64,000 nt of DNA from Micromussa lordhowensis. Its lineage: Eukaryota > Cnidaria > Anthozoa > Scleractinia > Lobophylliidae. Below, in pieces: positions 21,437 to 33,053 of this stretch; position 1 is the stretch's first letter; every line of letters begins with the position of its first letter. The notes under the pieces are model-generated. The model saw only the letters and a program-made list of their open reading frames with translations. It had not been told where the DNA came from and ran no database searches. The DNA lies in contig OZ026606.1 of the NCBI GenBank assembly GCA_964020085.1, positions 23,781,073 to 23,845,072 of the forward strand, in the 5' to 3' direction. A program made the position numbers and the translations under genes.

Positions 21437-22330
21437 GAAAAGAACTGTACAGTGCAATAGTGAGATTACGAGAAGGATGACAGAGAATTCTTTCTTGACA
21501 GCAGAATTGCCAGATTCTATCCATGAGAATTAGTTTGTTGCTCTGTTGAACGTGCTTTTAAACCACCCTGCTGAATGATTTTTAATGATTACAATTAATT
21601 CGCAGTGCAAGTGATATTCCGCGTACTCGAAACCGTGGGAGTTTCATTGCGGTAAAAAAATGTACACTTCATCTATTTTAGTTTACCACGCACCTGATTC
21701 ATTTGATTCCACACTGAAAATAAGTGATCATTCACTTTTGTACCGATCCCATTTTTCGTAGCGTACAGCGAAATGAACTTGAAAAGGAATCAACCGCCAG
21801 CATAGCACAGATTTTATGGTTAGTTAGTAACCATCACTCGTGTAGTTTACTTATCAATCAAGCCTCGTGGTTTCCGATCAGTGCAACAAGCAAAATCGCT
21901 CTCTGTTTTAAACAAGCCATAAGCTTACAATATGCATATGCGTGTATTATTGAAATTTGCCGTTCTCGTGGTCTTTTGTTCCTCGAAAAAGTTATGTTAT
22001 CTAAGACTGGCGTGAGGAGCTATTTTGAGTTTGGAAAGAAAAATAAAAGATTTTTAGTATTCTATATGTATCGATGAGTTACGTCGAACTCGACTTTGTA
22101 CATTTAAGTTTAACCCTTCAAGTCCAAACCTTTACACCTAAATGTTTCTTACCGACTCTCATAGATGTTGTATGATATAACCAAGGAGAATTTAGCGTCG
22201 TATCAGGACTCGTCTCTTATGACTTGCCAGCCGAAGCTAATTTGGTACGGAATGGTGAAACTGTGAACTTAAAGGGTTAAAAAAGCAATCTGAAAACATA
22301 AGAAAACATCTCTTAGTAGAGCAAAAAGAG

Positions 22331-22336
22331 AATAAA
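22331..22336 (+). terminator. Candidate polyadenylation signal of the mosaic gene
   Basis: AATAAA about 0.9 kb after the stop codon. Another AATAAA-containing run lies near 22041. Which one is used cannot be told without transcripts. Confidence 0.3.
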
Positions 22337-22932
22337 TGTTTTTTAAATTCTACTTGACGTGGTCCTCATCTCGTTACCTTCGAGTGTAGCTATTGTCAGA
22401 TTTATACAGAGCACATCACCTGGAATAATGAATAAACAAAACCTCGTTTCAGATTTAACTGCTTGCATCTCAAGTTCTTATTTTCATTCCTTTTTCGCGC
22501 GGGAAACGATGTCATTATACGAATTTCTTTCGTGTATAATGTATCGAACTGCCCTGTGAATGGGCCATAAACGACAGGTGTCTCCCCGGAAACACGAATT
22601 GGGTCTTCCGGATTTTTGCAATACGTCCTGTTGTACCTGGGTACATGGTCTGTACCTTCCGAAACACTAGCTCTTGTGCCATCGAGATCCGCGTTTAGAC
22701 ACATCATTTTTAGCAATTTTTTTCGTGTTTTGGAGCTTCCAGGTTGCAAACACCGTCAACTTTGAAAATGATCTGGTTTACCTTCGTATATACTATTTTC
22801 TGCAGTGGAATACGAGAAAATAGCTGACAAAACTAGCTAACAAAACGAACGAGCGCAATGTAACACGATACAGACACCATACAGTTCTATTCGATAGATC
22901 AATTCCTGGAAGCCTGCATAGCTGGCGGTTCA

Positions 22933-23059
22933 GCATCAGTGATCCAAGATCACTTATATCATGGAACATCAAAGAAGTCGATGAATCCGTAACCAGAGTG
23001 AATTCATCGGCTCCTTTGATGCACCATGATCCGATCGAGTATTCTTGGATCACTGATGC
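22933..23059. mobile_element. Foldback repeat (127 bp)
   Basis: Outer arms GCATCAGTGATCCAAGA and its exact reverse complement. Inner arms around 22961-22985 and 23001-23030 pair imperfectly (ATCATGG...CATCAAAG). MITE-like. Confidence 0.65.
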
Positions 23060-24015
23060 GGATCACCCCAAAGGAACGCACCCTTATTTTGTTAGGGTAG
23101 AGGACCGAAAAGAGCGTGATCCGCGAAAAAGAATGTCCCCTCGCGGCTGGGCCGCTCGGTTTCGTGACTTCGCCTGGTAGCTATGCAGGCTAAATTACTG
23201 GTCACATCCGTTCCATACTATATACTCTGTAATCTTAGAACGCACGTAAGGATAATGTTTGGCCAAAAGTCCAAAGAAAAATCTGAATATCTTGCCGGGA
23301 CATGAAAAATACACATTCTCATTAAAAAGGTTGAGTCTAAACGATTCATAGCAGACTCACATACATTTCCCAACCAAATGTGGTAGATGAATACCAGAGA
23401 ACCGAACAATTTTTTTTCTTTCTATGCTAACTGCTTCACTCCCCCTTCTGTCTCGGCCCCCTAAAGTTGGCTCCTGAACAAGATTTTTCAGCACGCTGTT
23501 GGAGCTGAAAACTGAGTGCTGTCTGCCGTCCGTATTATTTTTGGACTTCTAAAAACACCACGAGCCTAATCGATGGAATTGTGAAATAGTTTCGCTCCCT
23601 ACCTATATGCCTGGACACACACACACTCTGCGCTTTCCAGGTCTTTCCATAACAGAAAACGGAAAACGTACATTTTTCAGCCCGGGATTTTTCTGCAGAC
23701 GCTTTTCTTATTCCAGGATATTCTGTTGTTTCCTTTGTTCTTTTGGAGTTTTACTTGTTTGTTGGTTTTGTTTGTTTTGTTGTTGTTGTTTTTGAAAGAT
23801 CAGAAATAAAGCCACCAAACAATTTGTGCTAAAATTTGCATTAAGACTTAAATTAAAAATCAAACAAATAAAGCAGCCCCTGCTACTCGGCGGGAATAAA
23901 AGCCTATGTCCAGCAGCCAATTTGTCTTCAGGTGAGCTGGCGAGCTGTATAAAGCCCCCCCCCCCCCCCCCCCGGGGCCCGGCGCTCGTTGAAACTCTAA
24001 AGCTCGCTTCGTAAG

Positions 24016-24290
24016 GCTCACGTGTTCTTGTAAGGGTTGAGTGAAATTCATACTTTTATGCCTGAGAAACACCCCCAACACCTGGAAAATAATTTACATA
24101 AATCAAGTACACACAAAGCTCACGTGTGCTGGTAAGGGTCAACTAAAATTCACGCTTTTTGAAACAACAAGCTCCAACTAGTTGTAACGCTCACGTGTGC
24201 TAGGGGCCAGTTGAGTGAATTCACGTTTTTGCGCCTGAAAAAGACACAAAAAAAAACAACCAACTCGTAAAATTAATTTACATACAACTG
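24016..24290. repeat. Three irregular repeats starting GCTCACGTG
   Basis: Units begin at about 24016, 24118 and 24189, each with GCTCACGTG, then a stretch resembling taagggtnnantnaaattca. Each carries a CACGTG E-box core, but a regulatory role is not supported by anything else. Confidence 0.55.
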
Positions 24291-25965
24291 ACCCGAGTGC
24301 ACACTGCTACTTTGTAAATAAACACGGTGTTCTCTATTGTATTAAACATTTTTCTGGCAAGTGTGCTTAACCACAGGTACTGGAATATATTTACAAACAT
24401 TTCCTGTAAACGAGGTAAGTCCAGCGGCAAACAAAACTAAACGTTCGCTTTATTTTACCTTTAAAGATAAAGCCAGCGGCACACATTGTTTTTTTTGAAG
24501 CAGTTTCATTCATGTGTAACACGGTTGTTTGGCAACGATTGCTCGTGTCTGTAAAAGTAGGACCCCTTCAAGCCTTAGTATACAACGAATATCGTTGCAA
24601 ATTGTCAGGGATGTTTTTGTATCTCGGCCAGTTGCGAAACTGGTTAAATTCATCACGTTCCTGGAATAACAATGGCGCTGGTTTACCAGCGCTGGCACAA
24701 GGAAGTTGTCATGATACTGAACCGAACACTTTGAGATACATATATTCTTGCTAGCAAAAACAAGGGCCCATGACCGATGAGTTCCAGAAAAAACTATTCC
24801 CAGTATAAAATCATTGTTATTATACGTCTTCAGTCCATGGGATTTTATTATCCCACCGATCTTTGTCAGAGGTAATATTTTTTATTGTCATTTTCATATT
24901 TTTAGCGTGCTTCATCGGCTGAATAGCAACTTAAGCCTCAGCTTCCACGTGTTTATGAAGTTTTGTACGCTATGCAAGGTGAGTCAGTTGCAGATTCTCT
25001 GAGTTTTTCCTTTCACCCGGGCTGTCTGACTCGTAACTTTCTGCCCCCGTTGGTGTCCATCTAGCTTTTGTTAATTAAGCTCATTAATTAAACTGTGACC
25101 CAGTTCTATATCTATAGAGAAGGTGTGAACAATGATCAGTGCTACAAGAGTTTCTGACCATAAATATTGGAAAATTTAAAGAAACTTGATGGATTATTGC
25201 ATCGCTTGTAACAACAGGCAAGGTCGACAAACTCGCGACTCGGTCGACATGAAGGAGATCGATCACATGATTTTCACCATCGACGCAAGTAGGCAGTCAC
25301 ATGCAAGCGCATTAGTTATCCGTGAAAAACGTGTTTCACGAAAGCACAAACACTAGCTCAAGCAAAACAATCCAATAAAAACCTTCGCTCGATTCCATTT
25401 TTCCTTTCTCTCGTGTAAACTGGTAAATGAGGCAGTTTATAGACTAGTGAAACCATTGTTAGTGTGCTTAGTTTGTCCGTCGGCGTTTCGTTCTCGCCCG
25501 ACATAAATCTTGCCCCTTGCCCTTGCGTCGCCAGTAAAAAAAAATAATAACCTGTGATACGTGTTTCTTCCCAAACTTCAACCACCGCGAAAACACTTAC
25601 TCCTGGCCTCAGATTAAAACTTCTTTTAATATGATCGCTTTCGTGACTGATTTGCGACAGCTTCTCTGTCGCAAATTACATCGACACCGTTTCCTTGTCA
25701 TTGCATACCAGTACACAAGAGAATAACCATTGTTTTCCTCTGTTTAGGAGTCATTTGCTGACAATAATGGTTTGTTTGGCCTTTTGTATCGCATTTTTTG
25801 TACCGGTACTGTTCCGGACAGAACCGATACCATCCCAAAAATATTTTTTGGTTCGGTTCTAACGAGGTAATTCCGTATGTGCAATTATTAAAACCTTGTA
25901 TCTTGAACTGATCAACCCACGGAGAGAAGAGCAATCTTCGTTTGCTCTCACTTCAGAAGTAGAAT

Positions 25966-25996
<31 letters not shown>

Positions 25997-26340
25997 GGAG
26001 TTACATATCTTCAATCAATTCATTGTGGTTTGTTGGAACAAAAGTGTGAATGTAGCTCATCTGAAAGATTCGACTTAACAGTTCAATTGGCCGATGCCCT
26101 TGTCTTGCTCGAAATAATCTCGGCCGTCAGGCTCGAACCTCAGGCCGGCCCCGAACGTTCGAGAGAAGGCGCTCCGCTGTTGCCAGGGAAATCAAAGTGA
26201 GAACAAAACATTTCAGTTTATGCGATTAAAGTGCGGCCTGAATCAAACTGAAAATAATAATAACAAAACGACAAAGAGCTACTTGATCATGAGACCAAAC
26301 ATTTTTGAGGCCGGGTAATTTGAATCGTTTAACCTATGTA

Positions 26341-27977
26341 TAAGCTCTTTATTCAAGACTTTCCTCGATTATATTTCAGTATCGAAAGTTAGATAAAAAC
26401 TTCAAGATTTAGATCAATTCAAATGAGATAAGAAAAAAAAGAAAAAACACCAAAACGGTTAAAACCATTCAAAGTCTCTTGAAATAATTAACGCTGCTGA
26501 ATCAAAACAACGCCGTTTAATCAATAACGCAGAGAACCTTCTGTCCAGTTTGGCCAATTACCATCAAGCTTTAATTTCTAAAGAGCAACAATCAATTCTA
26601 AATAACACATAATGTTAAAAAGCAAAGTGTCAAACTCTGGAAGCACGCACGTTGCGAAAATCGCGTAGATAATTTCAATTTTAATTTCAAAATGTTGGAA
26701 AAAGTCTCAAACATAGTCGACGATCTGTTAAAAGGGAAATGAGATCAAAATGGAATTTTATAGGAATCCCCTCGAGTGTACGCGTGCCCACGCTTCACGT
26801 TGTAAACACGCGGTCACGGGATTCATGAATCATACACCTGACCGTCGGAACGTTTTATAAACTCAGGCTTTTATCTGATCTTTTGGCACGTCCAGCACGG
26901 AAAAGGAAATTTAATTTACAACTTGTTTGAGGCTCGTGACAATTTTTGAGAGCGTCAACTTCTAAACAATATTAATTACACCTGTACACCCAGGAAAAAT
27001 GTTTACATACTAAAAGCTGTCTACCCGTCCTTTTTTTAATAAAATGACTGAAAATCCGCTTATGTTTTCGGTTTTTTTTTCGTGAGGGTTAAATTTTGGT
27101 TTTGTAGCCCGGCACTTCGTTGCAAACGCGAGAAAATACATCGCGCAATTCAAATTTTTTTTTTTTTTACAGGGAAATGTTGGGTACGATGAATCAGATG
27201 CGAAAATGCGAAAATTCTTGCAATATTTTGATCGGTCTACTCGATTGCTAATTTTTCTTCTTTTTTTTTTTCTATTAAAAATTCTGCAATCGGAGAGTTT
27301 TTTAGGTTAAAGCACGGAGTTTTTCTGCCATCGAATTAATATCATTTAGTATGTTCTCAAAAATTGTCACGAGCTTCAAACAAGTTGTAAATTAACTTTC
27401 TGTTCCGTGCTGGACGTGCCAAAAGATAAAAGCCTGAGTTTATAAAACGTTCCGACAGTCAGGTGTATGGTCATTCATGAATCCCGTGACCGCGTGTTTA
27501 CAATGTGAAGCGTGGGCACACGTACCGCTGGAGGGGATTAATTCCTATAAAATTCCATTTTGTTCTCATTTCTTCTTAACGGATCGTCGACTGTTTTGGA
27601 TACTTTTTCCAACATTTTCAAATCAAAATTGAAACTTTCTGCGTGTTTTTTTTGCAACGTACGTGCTTCCAGAGTCACTTTGCTTTTTAATATTATTCAA
27701 TATGGAAATAGGTGTTTTTCAGAGTTGATTGTTTTTCGTTTGAAATTAAAGCTTGATGTTAATTGGCAAAACTGGACAGAAGTTCTCGTCGTTATTGATT
27801 TATCGACATTATCGATTTAGCAGCGTTAATTATTTCAAGAGACTTTGAATGGTTTTAAGCGTTGTGGAATTTTTTGTCGTTCTTTCTTATCTGATCTCAT
27901 TTGATCTAAATCTTGACGTTTTTATCCAGCTTTCGATACTGAAATATAATCTTGGAAAGTCTTGTATAAAGAGCTTA
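26341..27977. mobile_element. Long-arm foldback transposon (about 1.64 kb)
   Basis: Arms of ~610-625 nt (26341-26952 and 27354-27977) are inverted copies of each other, starting TAAGCTCTTTATTCAAGAC and ending GTCTTGTATAAAGAGCTTA, with matching landmarks such as the gtccagcacgg block (26891 against 27404). The ~400 nt between the arms has poly-T tracts and no ORF of note. No exact target duplication seen. Long terminal inverted repeats without a transposase suggest a foldback-type non-autonomous DNA transposon. Confidence 0.82.
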
Positions 27978-29600
27978 CAGGTGATTATGCTACTGTGTAA
28001 AAACCCGTAAAAACTGCCATATTCAATTAAAAATGTTTGTATAAGGTTTTCATTTACAACCCTGTAACTTTTGAGCACCGAAAATACGTGACCCCACAAA
28101 TTTATAATTTTAATTTCCCGGACCCCTACCGGAAAAAGGTATTTTTGGCGCCAAATGATCTAAATGATAAACAAACAGTTCTCTTTCAGGCAGGAGATTT
28201 GCATGAAGCCTGTTTCTGACATCTCAGCTACGCTGTTTGTCCAAATTCTCTGCGGTTGAATTACATATGGCTCCTTACATATTTCCTTATTTCAGAAATC
28301 AGCGTTTTAGCTGAAGCGCTTAAGGGCTCACTCATATCTTGAAGCTCTGACAGACTACATAAAAAATCAACTTCTTCAAACCATTGACATGATTTCCGTT
28401 ATCATTTATAGTTAGCAGTTTTCACAATTTCCGGAATTTTATGCATGGGGTTTTGTTTAAAAAAAAAAACAGTCCTTAACTGTGCACTTCCTTTCAGCTT
28501 TCTACTAGTGCTCGACTTTTTTTTCTGAGCTTCATCAAATGAAGGTTTATCTCGTTCCTGACCACGATTTCTTGATGAACTGCAAATTAATCAGATCTTG
28601 CCCAAGAGATAACCTCATGTAGAGGGTGTGGTTTCACGTTTCTAATTCGGTCCAAGATGGGTCACAGGTCACCACAGTTCCGTGCGGTTTCACACTCTTC
28701 CTAATTGTGGATTTTTAATTTTGGATTTATTAGCTGCATTATACTATTGCTAGCTTTCTGTCAGTACAAAAAAATTTTATTGCTGTTCAAAATTTGACAT
28801 TTTTGCAATTGTTATCGATACTCTAACCGGGTTTTCGAGATCCTACGAATGCCATCTGTTGCAGGATTAAGTTATTTTGACTTGATTTGTTTACATTAGC
28901 TCGAGACCGGCGCGCTTGTTTTCATCCGAAATGCAGTTCAACATTCACTTTTACGAAATTTTGAACGTCCGAAATAATCTCGAAAGGCAGAAATTAAAAG
29001 CTGTAACAATTTCCGAACCTCGTTTAGTCTCGCTAGTGAATTAGAGAGCGAGCAACTTAGCAATTTAGGCTGTTTGGTTGACTCGGTGCCAACAAAGCAG
29101 GATGACGTCGAATGATCTGTCAAGATCTGTCAAAGTGTCAATCTAAGACAATGGAAAGCTGACCGCTTTCACATACTAATGATAAGACGTGCTTGATATT
29201 CACCGCATAAACCGCATGACACGCATTGCCCGTCAACACTATTTTTAAATTTGCTTGTGTGACAAATTCACTGAGCCAGCTCAGGCATGTTTGGGACAAA
29301 TTTACATCTTCTATTCTGCGTATTGTCCGAACAGCAATTTAATCTAACAGGAGAAAAATGGGCTGACCCATGTTGATTTGTGGGTCATTCAAGTGTTTCT
29401 GATGTTATCGTGCTCTATTGTTCCTGAGAAAAGTAAATATCACGAACTGTCATAAAGTCGCGTTCTGATTGGCTAATGGGTCAGGCATGTTATGAATTAT
29501 GGATTGTTATTTGTAATTCTATATCTAGTTAAAATTGCGAGCACGTACGCCCGCGTAAGTGCTTCAGTGTAAAGGCAAACTAATTATATTCTTGTTTCAG

Positions 29601-29662
29601 TTGTCTTAGAGCATTTGAGCTGGAAGGAGCTTTGTCAGAGAGCGAGTGAAAACTTCGAAATT
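29601..29662 (+). promoter_or_regulatory. Conserved 5' block before paralog 1 (acceptor-like cag plus leader)
   Basis: cttgtttcag precedes TTGTCTTAGAGCATTTGAGC. The same block follows a cag in copies 3 (45622), 4 (52277) and 5 (58157), and a diverged form in copy 2 (37039), always 62-68 nt before the ATG. In copy 4 an in-frame TGA and shifts in frame show it is untranslated. Most simply a 5' UTR exon after a spliced upstream leader; the upstream exon was not located. Confidence 0.5.
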
Positions 29663-30082
29663 ATGTGCAAAACAGAGATTTTACAAGAGGACAAGCCAGT
29701 ATGTCTTCTTCACAACGATATTCCGCTTGCGATGAAAGATTTAAACGTGGCTAAAGTTTACGATTTCGACTTCAAATATGGCCACAAGTCCGCCTTGGAT
29801 TTCCACCAAGATCTTGCAGCCATCGATTTGAGCATGATGCAAAGCCCGAAACCAACACGTCGGCGGAGAATAAAGAAGAAAAAATATCCAAAGTTCTCGT
29901 TTGTTCCTAGTCTAGAGGACATTAAGGAAAACGAACTGTTTGAAACTTCTTCTGATGACGAGAAGAAGGATCTGGCGGCGATTCACCGAGAGCGAGCCTT
30001 GAGTTGTGGCATGTCAGTGAAAGAGGAAGGTCGTCGCCACCGCCACAAAAGACATTCTAGAGCTTCCAGTGGCAGGGTTTAA
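29663..30082 (+). CDS. Tandem-array paralog 1, uncharacterised basic protein (139 aa)
   Basis: The ATG was chosen over an upstream in-frame TTG because MCKTE is shared with copies 4 and 5. Conserved core: V-Y-D-F-D-F-K-Y-G (about aa 33-41), D-L-A-A-I-D-L-S-M-M (50-59), then a basic cluster R-R-R-R-I-K-K-K-K-Y-P-K-F, P-S-L-E-D-I-K-E-N-E-L-F, and E-R-A-L-S-C-G. The C-terminus ends in a histidine/arginine-rich basic patch (R-R-H-R-H-K-R-H-S-R). No signal peptide or membrane segment, so a nuclear or cytosolic location is likely and the basic clusters could be nuclear localisation or nucleic-acid-binding signals; this is inference. Single coding exon. AATAAA at 30562. Family not recognised. Confidence 0.75.
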   Translation: MCKTEILQEDKPVCLLHNDIPLAMKDLNVAKVYDFDFKYGHKSALDFHQDLAAIDLSMMQSPKPTRRRRIKKKKYPKFSFVPSLEDIKENELFETSSDDEKKDLAAIHRERALSCGMSVKEEGRRHRHKRHSRASSGRV

Positions 30083-30561
30083 ACAATGGAGATTAAGACG
30101 AACATGCCTGACTAACCTAAAGCCAGAATAGCGGGTTTTTAACGTTAATCGTTCGCTAAACGCGAGTCTCGCCTTACCGTGCAGGCGAAGTTTTAGGCAA
30201 CGGTGCGTATCAGCTACATGTACGTGTTGATTGTCAGACCTCGAGAATCCTTTGAACAGTTTAAAAACTTTGCCAAGACTCGGCAAATGGAAAAGATTTA
30301 AGGATTTTAAAACGCGATCAAGGAAAAGAAAAAGCCTATGGAATGGATGATGAAATGAGCAACTCTTGTTGCAAACAAGCTGGAACTTTGTTGGTTTCGT
30401 CCACGTAATACTCACGTGACGAATGCAAATTCAAGCGCATTGAAACTTCAAGAAATAAACACTCCGCAGTAAAGAACAGTGATAGTTTCGTGAAAGATGA
30501 AATTTCTCTTTCACCCTAGAAGCGCTGTTTATTCGCTGGAGTTGTGTTAGAACATCTACAC

Positions 30562-30567
30562 AATAAA
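30562..30567 (+). terminator. Candidate polyadenylation signal, paralog 1
   Basis: AATAAA about 480 nt past the stop; another AATAAA at about 30454. Confidence 0.35.
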
Positions 30568-32941
30568 TTAAAAGCATTAGTTCAGGTATCAAACAAGGAT
30601 TGCATATTTTTGTTAAAAAATATCAGTTGTTTGTTCTCCCCTCTTTTGCTGTGTTAACGCGATTCGCTTTGCTTACAATCAAGATTTAACCCCGGAAATA
30701 TATTGATGTATCATATTTAGGGAAAAGTTAATTCAAAGAGAATCTGTAAGATTGTATGTAGGTTTCTAAAACGACCACAACGCGAGAGGATTTCGCCTTC
30801 TGAGCGAATATTCATATTCAGTGTAACATGTAGAGTTAGGAACATTAAAAGTTGTTATGAGTTAATTCATTGTGTTGTATTATTGCTTCGATCAGTTGCG
30901 TTGACTTAAACGATCCTATTTAGAAATTTCCATTCTTGGCGAAAAATAGAGAGCTAAACATAGCTTGTACGCGCCCCCTTCTGGTTTGTTAGAATTTCCT
31001 TCCTTCCTTATTTTTATTCTACTTCTGTCGCGGCAATGATCGGTTGTGGTAGTTTCTAACTTGAATGGACTCTCCAATTCCCCAAAATTCTGCAATTATT
31101 TACAACATCTAGTTGATATTTGCCGGCTTAATGTTTATAGCTTTGATTCCTTGACAAAGTATGTTGTTGTGAATTTGAAGACGTCCCGATATTGCTTCAG
31201 CTTCGGGTGAATGCACACGTTGTTATGTTGTTAAAACCAAACTCGAGGTCTACACAGTCAATGGTGTTCTGGATCTTGCGAAAAAAATATAATTTGATCC
31301 AAATAAGAAATGTTCCTTTTGGTGGATCTAATTGATATATATTAGAAATCGTTAGATTGACAAGTCAAAGTCCCCTGAGGGTGTATTTCGACTACCTTCG
31401 ACACGACAAGCTATCGAAGCAGAACTAACCCTCTACAGTGGAAAAAACGTGACCACTATTTTTGTCCTTTCGCTGATCGAAGAGCTGAAATATCACAAGT
31501 TTTTCGAGAAACTCAGGGAACTGAACCAAATTCCGGGAGGTAAGGGGTAATGCCACTGTGTTGGTTAGAGAGGCGGGAGAGAACCCTGTTTCGCGGTCGA
31601 AACTGACAGTTTCGTAAACAAGTTCATTTCTGTGCGAATTAAATGGAAATTACTCTGTTACATTTCCCAAGGCTAGTTAATTTAGCCCTATCTAGCGTGT
31701 AAAGAGCAGGCTTGTCTCTCTTGATAGCTCGGGGTCAAGCAGGTCACACGGAGAAAGCGGAAATCCGATCAAAAGCGATGCGTACACATTTGTTAATCCT
31801 AAGGGCATTTTAAATATTTTCGTATCAAATTTGTTTTAAGAGAAGCGATGGAGTAGCTTTCTAACACCGAGCGAGGAATCAACTTCTAACAATCGCAGAG
31901 TTCAGCAGCTGGCACGTGAGGCGGCCAGGAGCGTCAGCCAAATAAGCACGTTTGGTTTCTTTTCAATTTTACATTCCTTGCCCAGCACCTGCTGTTTAAT
32001 ATTGCAAAAGGAGGTTACAGCCTATTTGACAGTCAAAACGATTGAATATTCGCTCGATACTCCGGCCAGTGACAAGCTCAAGAGGTGCGTGAGAGAGATA
32101 AACGCGCGCGGAGTCCCCACGCACTCGCCCTGCAACTTGCGCGTTCGTTTACTTATGCGACGCAGTCTTATAAACCACTGATCAGAATAACATCAGTCTC
32201 TATTATAAATCTTGAGGCCCTCTGTAGAAGCTGTCCTGGGCATCCGGAGTAAAACATGCAAAGATTTGAGTAACTTGAGGAGCCTGAGGGAGGTATGAAG
32301 CCAAGTGGCGGACCTGTGAAACTTTCATGGACTCAATCGCCACCGCTCTCTCACGTTCACAATTCGTTCCTCTACTTTTTTACGTTCCTCCACTTACATC
32401 GTTCCTCCACTTTTTTACGGGTAATAAACTACGACAAGTCTAAATCTCGGTAATTGTATTCCACGCCCTTCTTTCCCACTTGTTCCGTTGCCATTAATAG
32501 CTACACGCGTGAAACGCGTGCAAGAGGGAAAAGGCCGCGTTTCGCGTGACAATTGTTCTCGTTCCGCGTTCCTTTCTCTTTCTGTTCTACCCAGGAGATG
32601 TTACAACGTAAGACCCTTTCATGAACGGGAAAACATGAGCATCAAATTCGCAGAAACGTCAAAGAGTTCCGGTTTTGAGGCCTGGATGGTCCGCGGACAA
32701 ATCTTTCGAAATTGTGAAAAATCTTAAGGGTACATGACAACAGACAAATTTTATCTATAAACTGCTGGAATGTTAACCTCGCTTTCCACGCCTTTTGATC
32801 TCTCTTATGAGTGACAAGTATTGGCATCAGAAAGTGAAACATAATTCGATAAAACAAATTTGAACAGTATATTACCAATTTCGCAATGCACCTAGCGTGA
32901 AACGATGCTGAAGATGTCCTAAGTGTTTCAGTTATGTAGCA

Positions 32942-33053
32942 CAGACTCTTCCAGGCGTTCAGATAGTTGAGGCGCAGCCGTAAAACGGCGAGCGAAAAAG
33001 TAGGGGACGGTTTTAGCGCTGCGCCCCAACTAAAAAACGTCTGGAAGAGTCTG
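32942..33053. mobile_element. Foldback MITE (112 bp)
   Basis: Outer arms CAGACTCTTCCAG and CTGGAAGAGTCTG. Inner arms carry GGCGCAGC / GCTGCGCC and pair with a few mismatches. Confidence 0.7.

Larger units (their letters stand above)
21437..29600. other. Intergenic region between the mosaic gene and the paralog array
   Basis: No supportable gene. Contains a foldback repeat (22933-23059), a poly-C tract (23955-23973), degenerate repeats with CACGTG (24016-24290), a CT microsatellite (about 25973-25996) and the 1.6 kb foldback element (26341-27977). The remainder is AT-rich without recognisable content. Confidence 0.6.

Noticed and set aside
22402..22749. Minus-strand ORF of 115 aa
   Set aside because: No recognisable domain, no paralog, no clear splice context; length is reachable by chance here.
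29615..29662. N-terminal extension of paralog 1 from a TTG
   Set aside because: The corresponding region of the other copies has stops and frame shifts; M-C-K-T-E is the shared start.
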